Origin: Pseudomonas sp. MRSN 12121
Lineage (GTDB): Bacteria > Pseudomonadota > Gammaproteobacteria > Pseudomonadales > Pseudomonadaceae
DNA length: 64,000 bases
Direction: 5' to 3'
Assembly: GCF_000931465.1 (NCBI RefSeq)
Contig: NZ_CP010892.1
Span: 5,293,388 to 5,357,387, forward strand
Shown: positions 8,028 to 16,281 of the stretch, piece after piece
How positions within the stretch are numbered: the stretch's first letter is position 1
How the letters are laid out: each line of letters begins with the position of its first letter
Translations under genes and position numbers: made by a program
The notes under the pieces: generated by a model
Told to the model about the DNA's origin: nothing
What the model saw: the letters and a program-made list of their open reading frames with translations, nothing else
The model's database searches: none

Positions 8028-8264
8028 ATGAATCCCGAAACCCTCGAACTGCTGGTCACCCGCGAAATGCCCTACGGCAAATACAAGGGACGCATCCTCG
8101 CCGACCTCCCCGGCCCCTACCTCAACTGGTTCGCCCGCCAGGGCTTTCCCCATGGCGAGCTGGGCGGCCTGCTGGCGCTGATGCATGAAATCGATCACAA
8201 CGGCCTCTCCGACCTGCTGGACCCGCTGCGCACCAAGCACGGCAAACCCAAACCCCGCCATTGA
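8028..8264 (+). CDS. DUF3820 family protein
   Basis: A 78-residue protein carrying the DUF3820 signature MPYGKYKGRILADLPGPYL and WFARQGFPHGELGGLL. Related proteins have been annotated as putative quorum-sensing-regulated factors, but no activity is settled. It starts at the ATG at 8028; an in-frame codon upstream (7950) lies in low-GC leader DNA and is not favoured. It ends 13 bases before the class V aminotransferase gene and is probably co-transcribed with it. Confidence 0.82.
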   Translation: MNPETLELLVTREMPYGKYKGRILADLPGPYLNWFARQGFPHGELGGLLALMHEIDHNGLSDLLDPLRTKHGKPKPRH

Positions 8265-8277
8265 ACAGAGACTCCCC

Positions 8278-9462
8278 ATGCCACGGATTGCCCAACTTGC
8301 CCGCGACGAAGACTACTGGCGCGAAATTGCCCGCCGCTATGAGGTCGAGCCCGGGCCGATCAACCTGGAAAACGGCTATTTCGGGCGCATGAGCCGCGCC
8401 GTGGTCGACGAGTACCAACGGCAGATCGCCTTCGTCAACCGCAGCAACTCGGTGTATGTGCGCCAGCATTTCGACCGGGTCGGAAACTTGCAGATTCGAC
8501 AGCAATTGGCCGATCTGCTCGGCGTCGACAGCCAAGCGCTCGCCTTCACCCGAGGCGCCGCGGAGGCGCTCCAATCGCTGATCCGCAACTACAACCGCCT
8601 CGAACCGGGCGACCAGGTGCTGTTCAGCGACCTGGACTACGGCAGCGTCAAGGGCGCCATGCGCTGGCTGGCCCGTTACCGCGGGGTCGAGGTGATCGAG
8701 ATCGAGCATGCTCATCCGGCCAGCTTCGACAGCCTGCTGGCCAGCTATCGCGCGGCCTTCGCGCGTTACCCGCGCCTGAAACTGATGGCCCTGACCCACG
8801 TCACCCACCGCACCGGGCTGGTGATGCCCGTCCAGGCCATCGCCAGCGAAGCCCGCGAGTACGGAATCGATGTGGTGCTCGATGGCGCCCACGCCCTGGC
8901 CCAGCTGGATTTCGATCTCAAGGAGCTGGGTGTGGCCTTCGCCGGCTACAACCTGCAGAAATGGATAGGCGCGCCATTGAGCCTGGGTTTTGCCTACATC
9001 GACCCGCAACGCCTGGCCGACATCGACCCGGACATGGGCGAGGATCATTACGCCGCGGACGACATCCGCTCGCGGGCACCTTACGGCACGCCGAACATCC
9101 CGGCCTGGCTGACCCTGCCCCGGGTGTTCGAGGAGCACCGCGACATGGGCGGCGCAGCCCTCAAGGGCGCACGCCTGAATTACCTGCGCGACCTGTGGGT
9201 CAGCCAGGTGCGCGACCTGCCCGGCATCGAGGTGCTGACCCCGGACGATCCGCAGCTGTATTGCGGCATCACCGCGTTTCGCTTCACCCACCACGCCGAC
9301 CAGCAGGCGATGGCCGAACGGCTGCTCGAGGAATACAACCTGTTCACCGTGGTGCGCAGCGGCTCGGCTTGCGGGCCGTGCATCCGCGTCACACCGGGCT
9401 TCGCCACCCCTGCCACGCATGTCCAGTTGCTGGTCGAAGCCTTGACGCAGTTGAGCGGCTGA
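8278..9462 (+). CDS. Class V aminotransferase-fold PLP enzyme (cysteine desulfurase/isopenicillin N epimerase-like)
   Basis: A 394-residue fold-type I PLP enzyme. The PLP-binding aspartate lies in DVVLDGAHALAQLDF and the Schiff-base lysine is very probably that in AGYNLQKWIGAPLSLGF. A C-terminal RSGSACGPCIRVTPG segment contains the conserved arginine that binds the substrate carboxylate. The SGSACGPCIR stretch recalls the cysteine-bearing loop of desulfurases, but the overall pattern is nearer to isopenicillin N epimerase-like enzymes. Substrate and pathway cannot be told from the neighbours. The ATG at 8278 gives the family length. Confidence 0.85.
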   Translation: MPRIAQLARDEDYWREIARRYEVEPGPINLENGYFGRMSRAVVDEYQRQIAFVNRSNSVYVRQHFDRVGNLQIRQQLADLLGVDSQALAFTRGAAEALQSLIRNYNRLEPGDQVLFSDLDYGSVKGAMRWLARYRGVEVIEIEHAHPASFDSLLASYRAAFARYPRLKLMALTHVTHRTGLVMPVQAIASEAREYGIDVVLDGAHALAQLDFDLKELGVAFAGYNLQKWIGAPLSLGFAYIDPQRLADIDPDMGEDHYAADDIRSRAPYGTPNIPAWLTLPRVFEEHRDMGGAALKGARLNYLRDLWVSQVRDLPGIEVLTPDDPQLYCGITAFRFTHHADQQAMAERLLEEYNLFTVVRSGSACGPCIRVTPGFATPATHVQLLVEALTQLSG

Positions 9463-9468
9463 TCCTCC

Positions 9469-9560
9469 TGTAGGAGCACAGCTTGCGCGCGATGACGCCG
9501 GGACGGGCAATGCGGTTGGATGGCCGCTGCGCGGATCGCGAGCAAGCTTCGCTCCTACAG
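9469..9560. repeat. REP element pair
   Basis: TGTAGGAGCACAGCTTGCGCGCGAT (degenerate) faces GATCGCGAGCAAGCTTCGCT, CCTACAG, 40 bases downstream. It lies between two convergent genes. Confidence 0.8.
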
Positions 9561-9578
9561 ACAGGCTTTTCTCCAGGC

Positions 9579-9611
9579 AAAAAAAAACGGTGCACCGACC
9601 AAGCGCACCGT
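9579..9611 (-). terminator. Rho-independent terminator of the zwf-pgl-eda operon
   Basis: Read on the minus strand, the stem ACGGTGC/GCACCGT is followed by nine T residues (A tract at 9579-9587). It lies 47 bases beyond the eda stop. Confidence 0.88.
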
Positions 9612-9657
9612 AAAGCCGTAGAACACACCAACGAATTTTTGAAACGGCAGGAACCTG

Positions 9658-10323
9658 TCAGTCCAGCAGCGCCAGGGCCTCGGCCGTGCACTCCTGGATC
9701 CGCGCCCAGTCGCCGTTCTTGATCCACTCGGGATCGAGCATCCAGCTACCGCCGACGCACATCACGTTCTTCAACGCCATGTAGCTCTTGATATTGGCCG
9801 GGCCGACACCGCCGGTCGGGCAGAACTTCACTTCGCCGAACGGGCCGCCCAGGGCCTTGATCGCGGCCACGCCGCCGCTGACTTCCGCCGGGAACAGCTT
9901 GAAGCGGCGATAACCCAGGCCATAGCCCTCCATGATCCCGGAGGCATTGCTGATCCCCGGCAACAGCGGGATCGGGCTGGCGACACTGGCTTCCAGCAGG
10001 TCGCGGGTGATGCCCGGGGTGACGATGAACTGCGAACCGGCGGCTTCGGCGGCGGCCAGCATCTGCCGGTCGAGCACGGTGCCGGCGCCAGTCACCAGCT
10101 CCGGGCGCTGTTCGCGCAGGATCTGGATCGCCTTGAGCCCGAACTGCGAGCGCAGGGTCACTTCCAGGGCGGTCAGGCCACCGGCGGCCAGGGCGTCGGC
10201 CAGCGGCAGCACGTCCTGTTCGCGGGCGATGGTGATCACCGGCAGGATCCGCGCCTTGGCGCAGAGGCTGTCGATCAGGGCAACTTTATCCGCCATGGAA
10301 ACGGTCGGTTGGAGGTTTGTCAT
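9658..10323 (-). CDS. eda: 2-dehydro-3-deoxy-6-phosphogluconate (KDPG) aldolase
   Basis: The 221-residue class I aldolase of the Entner-Doudoroff pathway splits KDPG into pyruvate and glyceraldehyde 3-phosphate. The catalytic glutamate is Glu54 (ALEVTLRS) and the Schiff-base lysine is Lys142 (RRFKLFPAE); the phosphate-binding GGV motif (FCPTGGVG) is present. It is the last gene of the zwf-pgl-eda operon. The ATG at 10323 has an AAGGAT ribosome site. An alternative ATG at 10344 overlaps the pgl stop (ATGA) and would add seven residues by coupled initiation. Confidence 0.96.
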   Translation of the reverse strand: MTNLQPTVSMADKVALIDSLCAKARILPVITIAREQDVLPLADALAAGGLTALEVTLRSQFGLKAIQILREQRPELVTGAGTVLDRQMLAAAEAAGSQFIVTPGITRDLLEASVASPIPLLPGISNASGIMEGYGLGYRRFKLFPAEVSGGVAAIKALGGPFGEVKFCPTGGVGPANIKSYMALKNVMCVGGSWMLDPEWIKNGDWARIQECTAEALALLD

Positions 10324-10340
10324 AGCGGCTGATCCTTGGC

Positions 10341-11054
10341 TCATGGGCACCAGTAAATCTCTAACGGAGGTTGCAGGAAGGCACGAATCGGCATGGCGGC
10401 GACATCGTCACCGGCCAGTGCCGCACCCAGGGTGGTCAATTTGGATTGACCGGAAATCGACAGCACGCTGTACTTGGCCGAAGCCAGCAAGGCGCGACTC
10501 ATGGTCAGGCGCTGATGCGGCACACTCGGCGCCAGCATCGGCCAGCAGCGACGCGCGCCGTCGGCTTGCAGGGCCTCGGCCAGGTTCGGGCTGTTGGGGA
10601 ACAGGGAAGCGGTGTGGCCGTCGTCGCCCATGCCCAGGACCAGCACGTCGATGGCGGACAATTCGCCCAGCAGCCGATCGGCCTGCACGGCGGCCTCTTC
10701 GAGATTGGCCGCGGCGTTATAGAGGCTGAGGAACTTGGCCTTGGCCGCCGGGCCCTGCAGCAGGTAGCGCTTGAGCAAGCCGGCGTTGCTGTCGGCGTGC
10801 TCGACCGGCACCCAGCGTTCGTCCGCCAGGGTCACCAGGACCTTCGACCAGTCCAGCGGCTGCTTGGCCAGGTGCTGGAAGAACGCCACCGGGCTACGCC
10901 CGCCAGACACCACCAGGGTGGCCTCGCCGCGCGCCTCGAGCGCCTGGGCCAGTTGCCCGGCCACCTTCAGCGCCAGGCCTTCGGCCAACAGCGCCGGGCT
11001 GCGGAACTCATGGGCCTGCACGCCCTGCGGCAGTTTCAATTCAGATATCGCCAT
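10341..11054 (-). CDS. pgl: 6-phosphogluconolactonase
   Basis: A 237-residue DevB-type lactonase that hydrolyses 6-phosphogluconolactone to 6-phosphogluconate. The family motifs LVVSGGRSP, TLADERWVP and VLGMGDDGHTASLFP are intact. Its start lies 14 bases inside the end of zwf, so translation is probably coupled. It is the second gene of the HexR-controlled zwf-pgl-eda operon. Confidence 0.96.
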   Translation of the reverse strand: MAISELKLPQGVQAHEFRSPALLAEGLALKVAGQLAQALEARGEATLVVSGGRSPVAFFQHLAKQPLDWSKVLVTLADERWVPVEHADSNAGLLKRYLLQGPAAKAKFLSLYNAAANLEEAAVQADRLLGELSAIDVLVLGMGDDGHTASLFPNSPNLAEALQADGARRCWPMLAPSVPHQRLTMSRALLASAKYSVLSISGQSKLTTLGAALAGDDVAAMPIRAFLQPPLEIYWCP

Positions 11055-12510
11055 ACCAAGACCTCCCGTCCCGCGTGATCAGTGCGATGGAGCTCATCGG
11101 CCCCCACGACCCGGCCGCATACGGCTTGGGCGCATCGCCGGATTTTTTCCAGCCGGCGATCAGCTGGTCGCACCACTTCCACGCGGCTTCGATTTCATCT
11201 TTGCGGACAAACAGGTTCTGATTGCCACGCATCACTTCCAGCAACAACCGCTCGTAGGCATCGGGAATCCGCGCGCTGCGGTAGGTGTCGGAAAAATTCA
11301 GCTGCAACGGGCCACTGCGCAGTTGCATGCCCTTGTCCAGGCCTTGTTCCTTGGTCATCACTCGCAGGGAGATGCCCTCGTCCGGCTGCAGGCGGATGAT
11401 CAGCTTGTTGCTGATCTGCAGGCGCTGCTCCGGAGCGAAGATGTAGTGCGACGGCTCCTTGAAGTGGATGACGATCTGCGACAGCTTCTGCGGCATGCGC
11501 TTGCCGGTCCGCAGGTAGAACGGCACCCCGGCCCAGCGCCAGTTGCGGATGTCGGCCCGCAGGGCGACGAAGGTCTCGGTGTCGCTCTGGGTGTTGGAGT
11601 TCTCTTCCTCCAGGTAGCCCGGCACCGCCTTGCCTTCGCTGTGCCCGGCGATGTACTGGCCACGCACCACCTGGGTGGTCAGGCCTTCCGGGCTGATCGG
11701 CGCCAGGGCCTTGAGCACCTTGACCTTCTCGTCGCGGATGCTGTCGGCCGAAAGGTCCGCGGGCGGGTCCATGGCGATCAGGCAGAGCAGTTGCAGCAGG
11801 TGGTTCTGGATCATGTCCCGCAACTGGCCGGCCTTGTCGAAGTAACCCCAGCGGCCTTCGATGCCGACCTTCTCGGCCACGGTAATTTCGACGTGGGAGA
11901 TGTAGTTCTGGTTCCACTGGGTTTCGAACAGGCTGTTGGCGAAACGCAGGGCGATCAGGTTCTGCACCGTCTCCTTACCCAGGTAGTGGTCGATGCGATA
12001 GATGCGGTTCTCCGGGAAGAACTGCGCCACCGCGTCATTGACCTTGCGCGACGATTCCAAGTCCGAACCGATCGGCTTTTCCAGCACCACGCGGGTGTTC
12101 TCGGTCAGGCCGGCCTTCGACAGGTTCTCGCAGATCGCCCCGTACACCGCCGCCGGCGTGGCGAAATAGGCGATCAGGCGTTGCTCGCTGCCGGCCAGTT
12201 CGGCCAGCGCCTGGTAATCCTCAGCCTTGAGGAAATCCACATGCAGGTAAGTCAGGCGCGCCAGGAAACGCCCCAGCACCTCGGCGTCGATGTCCTTGGC
12301 TCCCACGTACTTGCGCAGTTCGGCTTCAATGTAGGCCAGGTGCTGCGGCTCGCTGCCCGGCTCGCGGGCCAGGGCGAGAATGCGCGTGTCGGCATGCAGC
12401 AGGCTGGCGGCATCGAGCTGGTACAGGGCAGGGAACAATTTGCGCAGCGCCAGATCGCCCAGCGCGCCGAACAAGGCGAAGGTGCACGGTTCAACCGTTA
12501 TCGAAGGCAT
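11041..12510 (-). CDS. zwf: Glucose-6-phosphate 1-dehydrogenase
   Basis: A 489-residue dehydrogenase producing 6-phosphogluconolactone and NAD(P)H. The nucleotide-binding motif is GALGDLALRK (residues 15-24; the GAL form is the usual Pseudomonas variant of GASGDL). EKPIGSD lies at 144-150 and the substrate-binding and catalytic motif RIDHYLGKE at 172-180. It is the first gene of the operon and divergent from hexR, with a palindromic operator candidate between them. An AAGAACAA motif (12516-12523) just upstream of the ATG fits the Crc/Hfq target consensus, pointing to catabolite repression of translation. Confidence 0.97.
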   Translation of the reverse strand: MPSITVEPCTFALFGALGDLALRKLFPALYQLDAASLLHADTRILALAREPGSEPQHLAYIEAELRKYVGAKDIDAEVLGRFLARLTYLHVDFLKAEDYQALAELAGSEQRLIAYFATPAAVYGAICENLSKAGLTENTRVVLEKPIGSDLESSRKVNDAVAQFFPENRIYRIDHYLGKETVQNLIALRFANSLFETQWNQNYISHVEITVAEKVGIEGRWGYFDKAGQLRDMIQNHLLQLLCLIAMDPPADLSADSIRDEKVKVLKALAPISPEGLTTQVVRGQYIAGHSEGKAVPGYLEEENSNTQSDTETFVALRADIRNWRWAGVPFYLRTGKRMPQKLSQIVIHFKEPSHYIFAPEQRLQISNKLIIRLQPDEGISLRVMTKEQGLDKGMQLRSGPLQLNFSDTYRSARIPDAYERLLLEVMRGNQNLFVRKDEIEAAWKWCDQLIAGWKKSGDAPKPYAAGSWGPMSSIALITRDGRSWYGDI

Positions 12511-12515
12511 GATGT

Positions 12516-12523
12516 TTGTTCTT
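12516..12523 (-). promoter_or_regulatory. Crc/Hfq-type CA motif before zwf
   Basis: AAGAACAA on the minus strand fits AAnAAnAA, six bases before the zwf start codon. Hfq with Crc binds such A-rich motifs and blocks translation in pseudomonads; binding here is an inference. Confidence 0.5.
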
Positions 12524-12575
12524 TTATCAAGTTCAACTACAAATACCTTTTTTCAAGGCATCACTCAAGGGAAAA

Positions 12576-12591
12576 TGTAGTAATAACTACA
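12576..12591. promoter_or_regulatory. HexR operator candidate between zwf and hexR
   Basis: A perfect palindrome TGTAGT-AATA-ACTACA in the 200-base divergent region. HexR is known to bind the zwf promoter of pseudomonads and to release it on binding KDPG. The site differs in detail from the TTGT-N7-ACAA pair seen before gap, so the match is by position and symmetry. Confidence 0.55.
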
Positions 12592-12710
12592 ACATTTTTG
12601 CAAAATACAGATTCGAAGTGGTGGTCAGCCGGAGCCATCAGTAGGATAAGCCACCGCCAAAGACCGGTTAAGACCGGCCTCCTTTGCATTGCCGACCCAG
12701 GAAAACCTTA

Positions 12711-13580
12711 ATGGACCGCGTGCGAAACCTTCTGGAACAGATCCAGAATCGCCTTGAAGAATTGAACAAGGCGGAACGTAAAGTCGCCGAAGTCATCCTG
12801 CTCAACCCACAGCAGGCGACCCGCTTCAGTATCGCCGCCCTCGCCCAGGCCGCTTCGGTCAGCGAGCCGACGGTCAACCGCTTCTGCCGTTCGTTCGGCG
12901 TCAGCGGCTATCCGGAACTCAAGCTGCAACTGGCCCAGAGCCTGGCCAGCGGCGCGGCGTACGTCAGCCGCGCGGTGGAAGCCGACGACAACCCCGAAGC
13001 CTATACCCAGAAAATCTTCGGCAGCGCCATCGCCTCGCTGGACAGCGCCTGCCAGGCCCTGGACCCGAACCTGATCAGCCGCGCCGTCGACCTGTTGATC
13101 CAGGCCCGGCAGATCCACTTCTTCGGCCTCGGCGCCTCGGCCCCGGTGGCCCTCGATGCCCAGCACAAGTTCTTCCGCTTCAACCTGGCGGTCACCGCCC
13201 ACGCCGACGTGCTGATGCAGCGGATGATCGCTTCGGTGGCCCATACCGGCGAGCTGTTCGTGATCATTTCCTACACCGGGCGCACCCGCGAACTGGTGGA
13301 AGTGGCGCGCATCGCCCGGGAAAACGGCGCCTCGGTGCTGGGCCTGACGGCCGCCAACTCGCCGCTGGCCAAGGCCAGCACCCTGAGCCTGAACATCCCG
13401 CTGCCGGAAGACACCGACATCTACATGCCGATGACCTCGCGGATCATCCAGCTCACCGTGCTCGACGTCCTCGCCACCGGCATGACCCTGCGCCGCGGCG
13501 TGGACTTCCAGCCGCACCTGCGCAAGATCAAGGAAAGCCTCAACGCCAGCCGCTACCCGGTGGGCGACGAGTTCAACTGA
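12711..13580 (+). CDS. hexR: RpiR-family transcriptional repressor HexR
   Basis: A 289-residue repressor of glucose catabolism. An N-terminal RpiR-type helix-turn-helix (about residues 38-75, with IAALAQAASVSEPTVNRFCR) is followed by a SIS sugar-phosphate-binding domain (about 125-255, with HFFGLGASAPVA and ISYTGRTRELV). In Pseudomonas it represses zwf-pgl-eda, edd-glk and gap and is relieved by KDPG. It is divergent from zwf. The ATG at 12711 follows CCAGGAAAACC; an in-frame codon at 12684 is less likely. Confidence 0.95.
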   Translation: MDRVRNLLEQIQNRLEELNKAERKVAEVILLNPQQATRFSIAALAQAASVSEPTVNRFCRSFGVSGYPELKLQLAQSLASGAAYVSRAVEADDNPEAYTQKIFGSAIASLDSACQALDPNLISRAVDLLIQARQIHFFGLGASAPVALDAQHKFFRFNLAVTAHADVLMQRMIASVAHTGELFVIISYTGRTRELVEVARIARENGASVLGLTAANSPLAKASTLSLNIPLPEDTDIYMPMTSRIIQLTVLDVLATGMTLRRGVDFQPHLRKIKESLNASRYPVGDEFN

Positions 13581-13615
13581 TTCTGCATCGACCCTATCGC
13601 GGGCACGCCACACTC

Positions 13616-13641
13616 CTGTAGGAGCGAGGCTTGCCCGCGAT
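13616..13641. repeat. Single REP unit
   Basis: CTGTAGGAGCGAGGCTTGCC, CGCGAT between the convergent hexR and mutarotase genes; a partial opposing arm (ATCGCGGGCA) lies at 13595-13604. Confidence 0.75.
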
Positions 13642-13648
13642 GAGGCCC

Positions 13649-14521
13649 TCAAGCCCGAACGCTCACTTCTGCCCCCGCCCGCGCCTGCAGGCTCAGGTGC
13701 GCCCGCTCCCCCGGCGCCAGGCACAGGCTGTCGGTGCCGCCCGCCGCCGCTTCGACGCAGACGAACCCGGACACCTCGTTCCAACTCACCCCCAGCAAGG
13801 GCCGGCTGCCCGGGTGCCAGACCACGGTGTCGGCGGCGTTGCCGGTGTCGATGCGCAATTCGCGTTGCCAGGCATGGTCCTTGAGCTGCAATTCGCCTTC
13901 GTGCTGGAACACGCGCTGGCAGCCGCCATCCACCCGCAGTTCGCCTTGCTGGCGACACGCCTGGCGGTTCAATTGGTCGTAACCCTCGGCGCCATCGAGC
14001 CCAGACAGCGCTACCTCACCAACGTCGCCAATACGCCAGTAAGCGTGCAAAGCCTGGCTCAGCTGGCACGGCAGGCTGTCCTGATGCTCGGTGCTCAGGC
14101 GCAGGTCCATGCTTTCGCCCAGGTGCGCGTGCAGGTCGACCTGCCAGTCGCACAGCTGCAACTGCCAATGCAGGGACACCCCGTCGTCATCGCTGCCGCT
14201 GTCGAGCAGCTTCCAGTCGAGCAGCCGGGCCCAGCCATGGGACGGCCAGGCGTTCTCGCTCGGGTGACGGCCATACCAGGGCCAGCACACGGGCACCCCA
14301 CCGCGAATCGCCCCCACTTGCGGCCACTTCGCCGCGCACCACAACCAGGGCTTCTGCCCCCGCGGCTGGAAGTGCAAAAGCTGCGCGCCCTGGCGACTGA
14401 ACACCGCCTGGCACAGCGGATGGTCGATCACCAGCACGTCGCGCATCTGATAGCGCTCCCAGGCAAAAGTCGGGCGCTCGCGCAAGGATTTGAAAAAGCG
14501 TTGTAGCGGATGCTCATGCAT
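13649..14521 (-). CDS. D-hexose-6-phosphate mutarotase (aldose 1-epimerase family)
   Basis: A 290-residue YeaD-type beta-sandwich enzyme expected to interconvert the alpha and beta anomers of glucose 6-phosphate. GAIRGGVPVCWPWYG and the histidine in WPSHGWAR, together with a C-terminal glutamate region (CVEAAAGG), match the family's active-site pattern. Its place between hexR and oprB, at the core of the glucose cluster, fits a role in supplying the beta anomer to Zwf. The ATG at 14521 follows CAGGACC. It is convergent with hexR. Confidence 0.88.
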   Translation of the reverse strand: MHEHPLQRFFKSLRERPTFAWERYQMRDVLVIDHPLCQAVFSRQGAQLLHFQPRGQKPWLWCAAKWPQVGAIRGGVPVCWPWYGRHPSENAWPSHGWARLLDWKLLDSGSDDDGVSLHWQLQLCDWQVDLHAHLGESMDLRLSTEHQDSLPCQLSQALHAYWRIGDVGEVALSGLDGAEGYDQLNRQACRQQGELRVDGGCQRVFQHEGELQLKDHAWQRELRIDTGNAADTVVWHPGSRPLLGVSWNEVSGFVCVEAAAGGTDSLCLAPGERAHLSLQARAGAEVSVRA

Positions 14522-14596
14522 GGGCCACGGTCCTGAAGATCATTGCTGTCCTGATATTCGTCATGCTGCGCACATTGCCGCGGCGAAGTCGCTCGC

Positions 14597-14626
14597 AAAA
14601 AAAAGCGGATAGCCTGGGCCATCCGC
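14597..14626 (-). terminator. Rho-independent terminator downstream of oprB
   Basis: The stem GCGGAT/ATCCGC is followed on the minus strand by eight T residues (A tract at 14597-14604). It lies about 200 bases beyond oprB; a palindromic repeat element separates the two. Confidence 0.75.
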
Positions 14627-14667
14627 AAAAATGCGCACAGAGAGAGGAGCTTATAGCAACAACGTTA

Positions 14668-14821
14668 GGCTCTGTACGAAAAGTGGCTGCGCTCGGTCAT
14701 GCTGCGTTAAAAACAGGCTCGGAATGCTCATGTAGGCCCCTACAGTCGAGCGCGACCCCGGCCGTTCCTCGCCTGTTTTTGCCTTGCCTGACCTTCGCTC
14801 GCCGACTTTTCCTACAGACCC
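14668..14821. mobile_element. MITE-like palindromic element, copy 1
   Basis: A 154-bp element with imperfect terminal inverted repeats (GGCTCTGTACGAAAAGT and the complement of GGGTCTGTAGGAAAAGT). The two halves are also mirror images, with AAAAACAGGC matched by GCCTGTTTTT. A near-identical copy lies at 30651-30826. Its last base (14821) is the G of the oprB TAG stop codon on the minus strand, and both outer flanks show TA. It carries no gene. Terminal repeats, palindromy and dispersed copies suggest a miniature transposable element; the parent transposase is not in the window. Confidence 0.7.
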
Positions 14822-16170
14822 TAGAACACCGACTGAATTTTCAAACCGGCCACCAGGGCATTATCCACTTCATCCACACCGCCCGGATGCGTGATGTATT
14901 GCAGGTTGGGGCGCACGGTCAGCCAGTTGGTGACATGGAAGCCGTAGTTGATTTCGTAGTTGTACTCGGTCTCGCGCAGCGGCGAGAACAGCGGGTCGTC
15001 GTAGTTGCTGACGCCGTTGCTGGCGTTGAGCAACTGGGCGTTTTTCTTCACGTCGTCGTTGACGTGGATACGAGCGACACCGATGCCGACGTCATCCTTG
15101 GGACGCGCATCGAACGGGCCCTTGTACACCAGCATCAGCGACTGGTAGTTGTCGATGAAGTTGGTGTCCTTGTCGTGGAAGGTGGCGTTGGCGGCGATAT
15201 TCAGGCCGCGGGTCGCGTCGCCGTTGTGCGTGGTGAGTTGCTGCTGGCCGACGAACCAGTAGCCGTGCTTGCTGCTGTGTGAGCGGTAGGCGGCGCCGGT
15301 GGTGGCCGCGTCGTTGCCGTTGACGTCTTCGCGGACGTCGTCGGCATCGGCCGTGCTCTTGTAGTAACCCACGCGGTATTCGCCCGGCAGGTTGTTCACC
15401 TTCGGCGACCACACCAGTTCCACGGGCAGCACGGTGCCCTTGGTGCCGCTGCCGCTGAGCTTGAAGCCATTGCCCATCTCGGTTTGCGACGGGTTCTGGT
15501 TGTACGCACCGATCTGCGCATACAGCTCCGGCGTGATGTGGTACTTGACCCGTAATGCCGCCTGGCTGACCGGCCAGTTGTACCAGATGTTGGTCGCCCA
15601 GTTACCCACCTGGGATCCGCAGAACGCCAGGTTCTGGAAGTCGCAAGGGAAGGTGTTGAAGTCTTCGCCTTCGCCGAAGTAACCGGCCTTCACGTCCAGC
15701 TTGCCGTCGAGGAACTGATGCTGGATCCACAACTGGGTCAGACGCACCATGTGGCCGCGCCCGAAGACTTCCTGGGAGGAGCTCAGGGTCCCGGCACGCG
15801 GGTCGCCGACGCGGTCGTTGGAGATGTTTTCGCCGTTACGGTTGGTCAGCTGGATCTTGGCCTGGGTGTTGTCCCAGCCCCACAATTTTTCCAGGTCCAG
15901 CGCCACGCCCAGGCCGAACTGGTCGCTGTAGCGCCCGGTCTTGTCGTCGTTGTAGCCGCCATGCAGGTTGGCGCCCATTTCCCCGACGTAGTCGGCCTTG
16001 ATGTCGATCCCTTTCTCGAGCAGCTTGGTGCGCTCGCCACCCCAGTCGCCGGTCATCCATTTCGAGTCGGCGCTGAACGCTTCGTCAGCGTGCGCGCTGC
16101 CGGCCAGGGTCATTGCCGCAATCGCAGACAACTGGCAGATCAAGCGTGCGTTGGTGCTCTTCTTTTTCAT
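14821..16170 (-). CDS. oprB: Carbohydrate-selective porin OprB
   Basis: A 449-residue outer-membrane porin for glucose and related sugars. The signal peptide ends at about residue 28 (LAGSAHA|DE). The mature chain starts with the OprB signature WMTGDWGGERTKLLEKGID, continues as amphipathic beta strands and ends in phenylalanine (QSVF), as outer-membrane barrels do. It is the last gene of the gtsABCD-oprB unit, about 110 bases after gtsD. A GAGGAT ribosome site precedes the ATG, and A-rich CA motifs (16187-16197) precede that, suggesting Crc/Hfq control. Its stop codon is completed by the adjoining repeat element. Confidence 0.95.
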   Translation of the reverse strand: MKKKSTNARLICQLSAIAAMTLAGSAHADEAFSADSKWMTGDWGGERTKLLEKGIDIKADYVGEMGANLHGGYNDDKTGRYSDQFGLGVALDLEKLWGWDNTQAKIQLTNRNGENISNDRVGDPRAGTLSSSQEVFGRGHMVRLTQLWIQHQFLDGKLDVKAGYFGEGEDFNTFPCDFQNLAFCGSQVGNWATNIWYNWPVSQAALRVKYHITPELYAQIGAYNQNPSQTEMGNGFKLSGSGTKGTVLPVELVWSPKVNNLPGEYRVGYYKSTADADDVREDVNGNDAATTGAAYRSHSSKHGYWFVGQQQLTTHNGDATRGLNIAANATFHDKDTNFIDNYQSLMLVYKGPFDARPKDDVGIGVARIHVNDDVKKNAQLLNASNGVSNYDDPLFSPLRETEYNYEINYGFHVTNWLTVRPNLQYITHPGGVDEVDNALVAGLKIQSVF

Positions 16171-16186
16171 CCCTACATCCTCGTCT

Positions 16187-16197
16187 TTATTGTTATT
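16187..16197 (-). promoter_or_regulatory. Crc/Hfq-type CA motifs before oprB
   Basis: AATAACAATAA on the minus strand holds two overlapping AAnAAnAA matches, directly upstream of the oprB ribosome-binding site. Confidence 0.5.
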
Positions 16198-16230
16198 AAC
16201 TGTTTTTCTCTAACGCGGTTTACACCCGAT

Positions 16231-16256
16231 GCGACGGATGACAGGCCATCCGCCGC
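16231..16256 (-). other. Hairpin between gtsD and oprB
   Basis: The arms GCGACGGATG and CATCCGCCGC surround ACAGGC and form a short stem without a T tract. It may stabilise or attenuate the polycistronic message between the transporter and porin genes. Confidence 0.4.
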
Positions 16257-16281
16257 GCATTCAGCGCGCCTTGCGCCAGCA

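Noticed and set aside
10771..12711. 646-codon plus-strand open frame opposite zwf
   Set aside because: Antisense of zwf and the pgl start, with shadow-type composition.
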